Source: Bacteroidales bacterium UBA1722 | GTDB lineage: Bacteria; Bacteroidota; Bacteroidia; Bacteroidales; UBA932 | DNA: 12,402 nucleotides | NCBI GenBank assembly: GCA_002317435.1 | Contig: DCIQ01000083.1 | Span: forward strand, 1-12,402 | Reading direction: 5' to 3' | Shown: positions 1 to 6,035 of the stretch, in pieces | Layout: every line of letters starts with the position of its first letter | How positions within the stretch are numbered: position 1 is the first letter of the stretch | Notes under the pieces: generated by a model | The model's input: the letters and a program-made list of their open reading frames with translations, nothing else | Database searches by the model: none | What the model was told of the DNA's origin: nothing | Made by a program: the position numbers and the translations under genes

Positions 1-1404
1 TACTCCCGTCCTGTTGCGATAAGTATTTACAAGAGGATTATGGAGTTGCGTCCGAATTGGACAGACAAGGTCAAATGTGTGATGACCGGTTCAAACAACG
101 ACCCGGAAGAGTGGCACGATATCATCGGGAACAAGCAGTACAAGAAAGAACTGGCCAAGAAATTCAAGGATGACAACGATCCGCTCAAGATTGCCATTGT
201 CGTTGATATGTGGCTGACAGGATTCGACGTGCCGTCATTGGCCACTATGTACGTCTATAAGCCGATGTCAGGCCATAACCTTATGCAGGCAATTGCTCGT
301 GTGAACAGAGTGTTTGCCGGAAAATCAGGCGGTCTTGTCGTTGACTATATCGGAATCGCCAAAGCTTTGAAAGAGGCTATGCACGACTATACCAAGCAGG
401 ATAAGTCCAATTTCGGGAATATGGATATCAAGGACACTGCCTTGGTTGAATTCCAAAAGCATCTTGAGATTTGTCGTGACTTCTTCCACGGCTTTGATTA
501 TTCCGGATTCCACAAAGGTACTGATGCGGACAGAGCTGCAATTATCAAAGGTGGCGTAAACTTTATGCTTGATCCTTGCAGAGATGACAAACTACAGGAG
601 TATTTGAAGCAGGCGCTACTCCTTCGAAATGCTGTCAGTCTCTGCCGAAGTCTTTTGAATGAAGAGCAGCGGTTTGAGTCTGCATTCTTTGAGACAGTCA
701 GGACTCTCATCAACAGGATGAAAGCAAAGGGAAAGGTTTCAAAGCAGGACATCAATGCACGTATTGCTGAACTTCTCAAACAGGGAGTAAAAAGCGAAGG
801 CGTTATCAATCTATTCTCTGATGTCAAGGCAGAGTTCTCCTTGTTCGATGCCGCTTTCATTGAGGAAATCTCAAAGATGAAGGAGAAGAATATCGCCATA
901 GAGCTGTTGAAGAAATTACTGGCAGAGCGCGTTGCCCTTTATAAGAGGACAAACCTCGTGCAGGCGCAGAAGTTCTCCGAAATGCTTAATATGTCTTTGT
1001 CGAACTACTTGAAAGGATTAATTTCAAATGAGGAAGTTATAAAGGAACTTCTTGAAATGGCCAAGACGATTGCGACAGCTGAAAATACCGCTGATGAATT
1101 GGGCTTGAGCAAAGAAGAAAAAGCCTTCTACGATGCGCTCACAAGGCCTCAAGCCGTGAAGGATTTCTATTCAAACGATCAGCTTGTGGAGATTACTCGT
1201 GAGTTGACTGAGGCTCTCCGAAAGAACAGGACAATAGATTGGCAGAAGAAGGAATCTGCCCGTGCCGGTATGCGCAAGATTGTAAAGCGGCTTCTGAAGA
1301 AATATCACTATCCGCCAGAGGAAGAACAGAATGCTTTGGAGATTGTAATCAAGCAGTGTGAGCAGTGGGCAGACACTGATTCATATGAATATGATAATCT
1401 TTAA
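1..1404 (+). CDS. hsdR: Type I restriction endonuclease R subunit (HsdR), C-terminal part, 5' end outside the window
   Basis: The reading frame is open from base 1 (SRPVAISIYKRIMELRP...), so the ATG at 40 is an internal Met and the gene starts before the window. About 467 residues are visible of a protein usually 900-1100 long. Within the first ~100 residues lie the late SF2 helicase motifs: VDMWLTGFDVP (motif V region) and LMQAIARVNR (motif VI with its arginine finger), followed by GLVVDYIGIA. This arrangement is typical of HsdR translocases. The rest is a charged, helical C-terminal region that in the family contacts the methylase core. The N-terminal PD-(D/E)XK nuclease and helicase motifs I-IV are not visible. 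In the family, HsdR uses ATP to translocate DNA and cleave unmodified DNA together with HsdM and HsdS. The frame is intact to TAA. The next ORF starts 6 bp later, which suggests co-transcription. Confidence 0.93.
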   Translation, partial: YSRPVAISIYKRIMELRPNWTDKVKCVMTGSNNDPEEWHDIIGNKQYKKELAKKFKDDNDPLKIAIVVDMWLTGFDVPSLATMYVYKPMSGHNLMQAIARVNRVFAGKSGGLVVDYIGIAKALKEAMHDYTKQDKSNFGNMDIKDTALVEFQKHLEICRDFFHGFDYSGFHKGTDADRAAIIKGGVNFMLDPCRDDKLQEYLKQALLLRNAVSLCRSLLNEEQRFESAFFETVRTLINRMKAKGKVSKQDINARIAELLKQGVKSEGVINLFSDVKAEFSLFDAAFIEEISKMKEKNIAIELLKKLLAERVALYKRTNLVQAQKFSEMLNMSLSNYLKGLISNEEVIKELLEMAKTIATAENTADELGLSKEEKAFYDALTRPQAVKDFYSNDQLVEITRELTEALRKNRTIDWQKKESARAGMRKIVKRLLKKYHYPPEEEQNALEIVIKQCEQWADTDSYEYDNL

Positions 1405-1410
1405 TTTGAA

Positions 1411-1766
1411 ATGGACAGCAAGATAAGGTATCCGAAAACAAAAAGAGAAGATAATGTTTGCAACATATGCCTGCGAGCAGTCGATCGACTCTCTTGGGAT
1501 CATGTCCCACCAAAAGGATCCTATCTTCCATCACATACTCTTATCATGCCTTATCCTGAGGGTTCAGATGGAGATATCAATAATAGTAGACATGCGAAAA
1601 GTGCGGATGGTCTAAAATTTCAGACTTTGTGCAAAGATTGTAATAGTATGCTCGGTAGTAAATATGACAAAGAACTAAATTCATTTCTCAATTCAATTCA
1701 ATTCAATCTACCCTGCGTTCGCCAATCTGTATACCTGAAATTTTTCATATAACAGCTAATAAGTAA
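1411..1766 (+). pseudogene. Remnant of an HNH-type (treble-clef) nuclease-like gene, frameshifted and 3'-truncated
   Basis: As it stands the frame encodes 113 residues (1411-1752). Visible features are a CNIC knuckle (C17, C20), WDHVPPK (D30, H31) and a second knuckle LCKDCN (C74, C77, N78) followed by LGSKYDKELNSF. This CxxC / DHVPPK / CxxCN layout belongs to an HNH-like family that is normally about twice or more this length. After NSIQ the frame runs into FNLPCVRQSVYLKFFI and stops. Removing one unit of the TCAAT repeat at 1688-1707 would continue the protein as STLRSPICIPEIFHITANK, which looks family-like, and then stop at 1764-1766, 6 bp before the WYL gene. I therefore read it as decayed by a slippage frameshift plus a 3' truncation. 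It lies 6 bp behind hsdR and is more A+T-rich than the following gene. The alternative is a short functional zinc-binding protein. The family assignment is moderately sure and the decay is an inference. Confidence 0.7.
1688..1707 (+). repeat. Pentanucleotide tandem repeat (TCAAT)x4
   Basis: Four perfect copies of TCAAT lie in tandem inside the HNH-like gene. The unit length is not a multiple of three, so each gain or loss shifts the reading frame. With three copies the frame gives a more family-like continuation than with the four present, which suggests that a slippage expansion caused the frameshift. Confidence 0.9.
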
Positions 1767-1772
1767 GCAACT

Positions 1773-2708
1773 ATGGACCAGCCCAAAATAGAACGCATGC
1801 TCCGCCTGATGAAACTGATGTCAGGCAATATCAATTATTCCGTGGAGGAGCTCTCGGAAAAGCTGGAGATGTCCGACAGGACCATCTACCGCTATATCGA
1901 TACCTTCAAGAATGCCGGCTTCACCGTGACGAAGATCTGGGCCAACACATACAAGCTCGAAAAGATGCCGAAGGGGGCTCCGGAGTTTGACAAGCTGATG
2001 TATTTTTCAGAAGAGGAGGCCTATCTCATCAATTCTCTGCTGGATTCACTGGTGCCGACCAACGCTCTGAAGAAAGGAATCAAAGATAAGTTGGCAGTTA
2101 TCTGCGATGCCACATCGATAGCAGACCATGTCGACCGCAGGAGCAATGCTGCAGCCGTAACAAATCTCGCCCGGGCAGCCAAGGAGAAGAAGAAGGTGCT
2201 GCTGAAGGGTTACGAATCAGGGAACTCACACACCATCCGCGACAGATATGTGGAGCCGTACGGTTTCACTACTGACTATATCGATGTCTGTGCATACGAC
2301 CTTGAGGATAAGCAGAACAAGGTTTTCAAAATCCGGCGCATCGACGAGGTGGAGATTCTGGACGAGCCCTGGGAAGCGGAGAAGTCCCACCACAGGCAGG
2401 GAATGGACGTGTTCCGGATGACTGGTCAATACACCGGCCATATCAAATGGCAGATGACCGTGATGGCGAAGAACCTTCTTCTTGAGGAATTCCCTCTGGC
2501 CCGGAGGGAACTCAAGCGGAAAGGAAATTTCTGGATTCTGGACACCGACATCTGCAATTATGCAGGGGCCTGCAGGTTTTATGTGGGGCTTGTAAAAGAG
2601 ATTAAGATCATCGATTCACCGGAATTCGAGAAATATATCGAAGAATATGTGACGGAATATCTGACCCGCAACGCTACTTGTCCCCCGCCGCCGAAATTTG
2701 AACAGTGA
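1773..2708 (+). CDS. WYL-domain transcriptional regulator (HTH + WYL + C-terminal extension)
   Basis: A 311-residue protein. Residues 1-60 form a winged helix-turn-helix of the HTH_11/DeoR-like kind (SVEELSEKLEMSDRTIYRYI, about 23-42). A linker follows, then a WYL-type domain at about 136-200 containing VEPYGF, DYIDVCAYD and KVFKIRRIDEVEIL. The canonical W-Y-L triplet reads Y-I-D here. Residues 220-295 fit the WCX C-terminal extension. The length is normal for single-WYL regulators such as BrxR/CapW, about 290-330. WYL proteins are dimeric DNA-binding regulators thought to sense nucleic-acid or nucleotide ligands, and they often control phage-defence genes. The gene starts only 6 bp after the last stop of the HNH remnant, so any promoter of its own must lie inside that remnant. 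Its G+C content is visibly higher than that of the remnant, suggesting a junction between two histories. The target is unknown; proximity to hsdR suggests, but does not prove, a defence role. Confidence 0.9.
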   Translation: MDQPKIERMLRLMKLMSGNINYSVEELSEKLEMSDRTIYRYIDTFKNAGFTVTKIWANTYKLEKMPKGAPEFDKLMYFSEEEAYLINSLLDSLVPTNALKKGIKDKLAVICDATSIADHVDRRSNAAAVTNLARAAKEKKKVLLKGYESGNSHTIRDRYVEPYGFTTDYIDVCAYDLEDKQNKVFKIRRIDEVEILDEPWEAEKSHHRQGMDVFRMTGQYTGHIKWQMTVMAKNLLLEEFPLARRELKRKGNFWILDTDICNYAGACRFYVGLVKEIKIIDSPEFEKYIEEYVTEYLTRNATCPPPPKFEQ

Positions 2709-2727
2709 CTGCCCTTGAAAAATGTAC

Positions 2728-2735
2728 TATCTTTG
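2728..2735 (+). promoter_or_regulatory. Possible -7 promoter element TATCTTTG reading rightward
   Basis: TATCTTTG matches the Bacteroidetes -7 consensus TAnnTTTG exactly. No TTG or TTTG is found 19-21 bp upstream (TTTG at 2697-2700 is 27 bp away; TTG at 2715-2717 is 10 bp away). It points away from any + strand gene and into the 3' end of the lipoprotein gene, so it may be an orphan or chance match. Confidence 0.25.
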
Positions 2736-2769
2736 AGTAATAGCTCAGGATGCCCTAATCACACCGGAC

Positions 2770-2806
2770 AGCCTGTATGAGAAACAGATAGATTCTCCCG
2801 CAGGCT
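2770..2806. terminator. Hairpin between convergent genes, possible bidirectional terminator
   Basis: AGCCTG (2770-2775) and CAGGCT (2801-2806) are perfect inverted arms. Inside them GAGAA (2779-2783) and TTCTC (2793-2797) pair again, giving a two-part stem with a 3x3 internal loop. It lies in the 119-bp gap between the converging ends of the WYL gene and the lipoprotein gene, where a terminator is expected. Neither side has a clear T-run, so intrinsic termination is uncertain. Confidence 0.45.
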
Positions 2807-2827
2807 AGACATAAGTGAAGCAAAAAG

Positions 2828-4345
2828 TTACCGGGCGGCGGAAACCAGACGGACAGCGCGACCGCAGTCGCGATCAATGCTCATCGTATAAGGGGCACCG
2901 CTGTCGAAGCCAAATAAGTATGCACCGGACGCATTGTATGGTGTGGAAGACCAATAGGTGCCTAAACGTTTTGCATTGTAGACATAGTTTCCCGAACGGA
3001 AGCCGGAGGCAGGAAGGCAGACAAGACCTTCGACCTCGGCGGACGACCAGGTGGAGGCATCGTATTCTGATTCTATTGTACCTTCAAAATCATCCGGAGC
3101 GCTCACCAGACAGTTTGGATTTCCACATACGGTGACACCATATCTGTACAGTGAGTCTTTACGAGGTGAGGTGTCGCCGAACAGGAAAGACCATTCATCA
3201 TTGGACAAGGTAAACCATGTGCCATCATCATCTATTGCCGTGCCCCAGTCCTTAAAGTCACCGGCATAAGCTCGGTAGTCAAACACTGTGCTGATTCCGT
3301 AGCAGGTGGCTTTCGTCGACCATCCGAACAGATCAACCACACTGCCGTTTGTCTGGCTGTCTATAGTGGTATTGCCTGCTTTGTAACCTATGTAGTCATA
3401 CTGGTGCTCTGCGAATCCCCACGAATAAGATGCTCCGTCGCAGGTCGCCTGAAGGTTACCCTTCGAGAAACGAACTCTCTTCGTGGCACTCACTGAAAAC
3501 ACGCCCGGAAGGGGACCTTCGGGGAGAATCTGAATCTCTCTGGCCGTCGCGTTGCCGGCGGTGACTGTGACCGTATCGGCAAAGGTGCTGCTGAGGACGG
3601 TGTCGTCAGATTTGGTAATGGTCACGGTCAGGTCATCAGGCGCGTATTCTGCGGGAGGAACGACTATGTGGAAGTTCACTCCGGCGGAAGAGAGCGCGAC
3701 ATAAGGTGACACCACGTCGAGTGTCAGGGTTTTCGAGCTCCCGCCTGAAACGGCATATCCGGCTTGGTCCACGGCGAACAAACCTGCAAGGTTGTTGGCT
3801 ACGGATGTGACGCTTACACTTTTCACTTCGATGGTATCCGCACCCTTGACGGTGATCTTGAGAACACCCATAGGGTTGGAAAGCATGATGCCGCTCCTGA
3901 TCGTGCCTGTTCCGATTGAAGGGTATGCGTTCTCCGCAAGGCCGTTGTCAACATAGGTCTGAGTCGCAGGCATATGGACCGAAAATGAACCGGAACTGTA
4001 AGTCCAGTCTCCTCCGCACCATCCGTAGATCTCCGTATTATCCGTGACCAACGTATCCACCTTACCGGAGAACGTGCCTTGATCGGTACCATAGCCTGAC
4101 GTAATCTCCAAAGCGACCGCTTCCACTGACCCTGTCCGTGGCACGATGTTCAATTTGTCACCTGTCGACCATGTGAGAGTATCTCCGCGTAAGCTGGTCT
4201 TAATCCGGACAGCGCCTGCCGTAATCGTCACCTGCCTATATTTTTCGGCCGGCGGCTCAGGAGGCCGTTCCGGATCATTCTTCCTGCAAGATGACACTCC
4301 TGCCAACACTGTCAGAGCCAAAGCAAGAAAGAAAACATTTTTCAC
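2828..4345 (-). CDS. Fimbrillin-like surface lipoprotein with a C-terminal sulfatase-modifying-like/FSmp-type domain
   Basis: There is no ATG: the frame is closed by a TGA just upstream. The best start is the GTG at 4345, giving MKNVFFLALALTVLAGVSSC, a clean SpII signal peptide with lipid-anchored Cys20 (505 residues). A TTG at 4357 is the alternative. After a proline-rich linker, roughly residues 35-275 resemble fimbrillin/Mfa-like domains: a start RQVTITAG, then LTWSTGDKLNIV, EIYGW, SNPMGVLKITV, and a beta-rich run ending in GNATAREIQIL. Residues ~285-505 form the Bacteroidales C-terminal module with FSKGNLQ, DLFGWST, LSNDEWSFLFG, LPASGFRSG, YWSST and GRAVRLV. The protein is probably exported to the outer membrane as a surface structural or adhesive protein; its ligand is unknown. 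It lies 163 bp downstream of the CE15 stop and has its own repeat-bearing upstream region, so separate control is likely. Confidence 0.82.
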   Translation of the reverse strand: MKNVFFLALALTVLAGVSSCRKNDPERPPEPPAEKYRQVTITAGAVRIKTSLRGDTLTWSTGDKLNIVPRTGSVEAVALEITSGYGTDQGTFSGKVDTLVTDNTEIYGWCGGDWTYSSGSFSVHMPATQTYVDNGLAENAYPSIGTGTIRSGIMLSNPMGVLKITVKGADTIEVKSVSVTSVANNLAGLFAVDQAGYAVSGGSSKTLTLDVVSPYVALSSAGVNFHIVVPPAEYAPDDLTVTITKSDDTVLSSTFADTVTVTAGNATAREIQILPEGPLPGVFSVSATKRVRFSKGNLQATCDGASYSWGFAEHQYDYIGYKAGNTTIDSQTNGSVVDLFGWSTKATCYGISTVFDYRAYAGDFKDWGTAIDDDGTWFTLSNDEWSFLFGDTSPRKDSLYRYGVTVCGNPNCLVSAPDDFEGTIESEYDASTWSSAEVEGLVCLPASGFRSGNYVYNAKRLGTYWSSTPYNASGAYLFGFDSGAPYTMSIDRDCGRAVRLVSAAR

Positions 4346-4373
4346 AACCGCTCTCAATATTCTTCAAATTCTT

Positions 4374-4476
4374 CGGCAAATTTATACAATGTTCAGGTAA
4401 ATTCCTACAATATTTCGGTAATTTTATGTAACGTGCGGTAAATTAACACAATACCTCGGTAAATTCACACATCGCG
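4374..4476 (-). repeat. Five degenerate 21-bp direct repeats upstream of the lipoprotein gene
   Basis: Read on the gene's strand the unit is close to ATTGTnnnAATTTACCG. The GG marker (+ strand) occurs at 4375, 4396, 4417, 4437 and 4458, giving steps of 21, 21, 20 and 21 bp, close to two helical turns. The array begins about 30 bp upstream of the GTG start and fills most of the gap to the CE15 gene. Helix-phased direct repeats fit an operator array for a regulator binding one DNA face. A promoter-like element lies in the unit nearest the gene. Confidence 0.75.
4377..4384 (-). promoter_or_regulatory. Candidate -7 element TAAATTTG for the lipoprotein gene
   Basis: On the minus strand the sequence reads TAAATTTG, an exact TAnnTTTG match, 32 bp before the GTG start and inside the gene-proximal repeat unit. 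The nearest upstream TTG (4408-4410) is 23 bp away, slightly longer than the usual 19-21. The predicted transcript leader would be about 25 nt. Confidence 0.4.
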
Positions 4477-4508
4477 TGTCGGACCGGACAAAGGTGGACA
4501 TTGGGAAG

Positions 4509-5843
4509 TCAGTTCTTACGGTCTTCCCCCCAAGGCATCCACTTATCCACGTCCACCCCTTCGAACATAGGCGCCTTGGTGCAGCGTGTGTCTGCTTCGC
4601 GACCCAGCAGGAAGCGGTCCACGAAGGCCTCCAGTTCGGGAAACTGTTCTTCGGGAAGCATACAGTGCATGTGACCGGCCCGGAAGGAATACCCCATCCG
4701 GTCCTCTATGCCGAATTTCTCCCATACCTTTCTGGCGGCGGCACAGGAGACATAGCCCGACTCGTCGGCCAGCCATTCATAATCGGGGTTTCCGAACACC
4801 AGAAGGGCTCTGGGGGCGACCAGGGCACAGAGTTCGTGATGATCGACCGGAAGACGGTCCACACATTCCCCGAACTGCATCATACTCTCCAGGAACCAGG
4901 CATAGTTCGTGCTTTTCAGCCTCTCCACCCATCCTAAAGTTTCAGTCACTCTCCATGCCGCGGCTCCGCCTCCACCGGGTTCCTGTGCGATGGTCAGGGC
5001 GATGCGCTCGTCGAAGGCTCCTGACCAGAGGGCCATCTTGCCGGCGAAAGAACAGCCGGACACAGCCAGATGGCGGATATCTATCCCGGAGGCTTCGCCC
5101 AATATTTCCAGAGCGTCGATGAGCCGGCTCACCCCCCAGGGCCAGGCAGCGTATGCACCGATGGCCTCCTGATCGGGATAGAGACGGTTAATGGGCTCGC
5201 TCCCGCGGGTCTGGGTATGGGACATCACCTCCTGAAACGGGAACCCTATCATGGCGATACCCCTGGAGATGAAGAAGTCCGGCGGCAGACTCCCGCCCCC
5301 CTGCCCCATTCCGATTACGGCAGGAAATGGTCCCGCCCCTTCGGGGCAATATACGGGGCAGTGCATCACAAGAGTCTCCCCGCCTTCGGTGATATTGACG
5401 ACAATGGTATCCGGGCGATACTTCTCATAGGGGCTGTGAAAGGGCTTTCCGTCGAAGCCTGTCATAGGCGGTCTGGGAGTATCCGGCTCACGATACCCGA
5501 CCACTTCAGCCGTGATGTTGCTCTTGGGAGTATGGGGCTTCTGACCCACTTCATAATGTGCCAGCATCGCGATTATCTCCTGACGCCGGCGCTCCCACTG
5601 ACGGATATTCTTAACCCGACCCTTTCCGTCGGCCCACAGGAACGGGTCCGGAAGGGTGGATATGCTGTCCAGTTCTTCTACCGGCAGCATCTCGGGGACA
5701 CCGCCCCTGCCCTCTCCGGTATTCTCACTGCCATAGACCGGAGGAATCCGCCGATTGCAGGAAGTCATCAGAAGCACCGCCACCAGAATGGTGACCGCAT
5801 CACCGGCCAGACGCCGGACATCATTTTTAGATATTTTCATCAT
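4509..5843 (-). CDS. CE15-type glucuronoyl esterase lipoprotein with a variant nucleophile motif
   Basis: An alpha/beta hydrolase of 444 residues. The N-terminus (VTILVAVLLMTSC, Cys29) is a lipoprotein signal, so the enzyme is probably tethered to the outer membrane. The start is bounded by a TGA directly upstream of ATGATG. The nucleophile elbow is VSGCSFAGKMAL with Ser265; family members usually read GCSRxGK. The following AFDERIALTIAQEPGGGGAAAWR block is typical of CE15, and Glu288, 23 residues after the serine, is the likely triad acid. LLVFGNPDYEW (D354, W357) and GHMHCMLP (His391/393) supply the expected later motifs, ending in a C-terminal helix. CE15 enzymes hydrolyse ester bonds between lignin alcohols and 4-O-methyl-glucuronate on xylan. 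The Arg that follows Ser in the family is Phe266 here, so activity or substrate may differ. The gene lies downstream of the GH9 gene on the same strand, across a long palindrome. The family is sure, the substrate is not. Confidence 0.88.
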   Translation of the reverse strand: MMKISKNDVRRLAGDAVTILVAVLLMTSCNRRIPPVYGSENTGEGRGGVPEMLPVEELDSISTLPDPFLWADGKGRVKNIRQWERRRQEIIAMLAHYEVGQKPHTPKSNITAEVVGYREPDTPRPPMTGFDGKPFHSPYEKYRPDTIVVNITEGGETLVMHCPVYCPEGAGPFPAVIGMGQGGGSLPPDFFISRGIAMIGFPFQEVMSHTQTRGSEPINRLYPDQEAIGAYAAWPWGVSRLIDALEILGEASGIDIRHLAVSGCSFAGKMALWSGAFDERIALTIAQEPGGGGAAAWRVTETLGWVERLKSTNYAWFLESMMQFGECVDRLPVDHHELCALVAPRALLVFGNPDYEWLADESGYVSCAAARKVWEKFGIEDRMGYSFRAGHMHCMLPEEQFPELEAFVDRFLLGREADTRCTKAPMFEGVDVDKWMPWGEDRKN

Positions 5844-5860
5844 TCATCATTGGTTAAGGA

Positions 5861-6013
5861 AAGATCAAAAAATAAGTTGGTAAAGATTTATGATGGATTT
5901 TCGAGGATATATTCATATTTTGAAGAAGGAGCTCACTGGTGGTGAGTGACTGATGAAAAATTGAATATATACCGAAAAGACACATAAAGATTACCAAGTT
6001 ATTTTTTTATCTT
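5861..6013. repeat. Long imperfect palindrome filling the GH9-CE15 gap
   Basis: The two halves are inverted copies centred near 5939. In the outer 24 positions 21 match, counted from AAGATCAAAAAATAAG on the left against the complement of the right end. ATATATTCA is shared 9 of 9 further in, and CTCAC/GTGAG closes a 5-nt loop (TGGTG, 5937-5941). I estimate about 70% pairing over the whole arm with a few small gaps. A T-run follows the outer stem in either direction. It ends 17 bp before the CE15 start, so a GH9-CE15 transcript would carry this hairpin directly upstream of CE15. Confidence 0.75.
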
Positions 6014-6035
6014 GACTAAGGTAAAAAACAACTGC

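Noticed and set aside
40..42. ATG as the start of the hsdR-like gene
   Set aside because: The frame is open to base 1 and the preceding codons (SRPVAISIYKRI) read like the family, so this is an internal Met of a gene cut by the window edge.
1688..1707. Phase-variable switch that turns the HNH gene on and off
   Set aside because: Changing the repeat number restores only about 20 more residues before a stop at 1764, so no setting gives a full-length protein; decay fits better.
1773..2708. WYL protein as regulator of the RES operon
   Set aside because: It lies 9 kb away across unrelated carbohydrate genes; no shared operator was seen.
4374..4476. CRISPR array
   Set aside because: The units are degenerate and directly abut one another with no unique spacers, and no cas genes are present.
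5070..5945. Long + strand ORF of 291 codons opposite the CE15 gene
   Set aside because: It is an antisense shadow of a recognised CE15 gene, without family motifs, and it runs into the palindrome.
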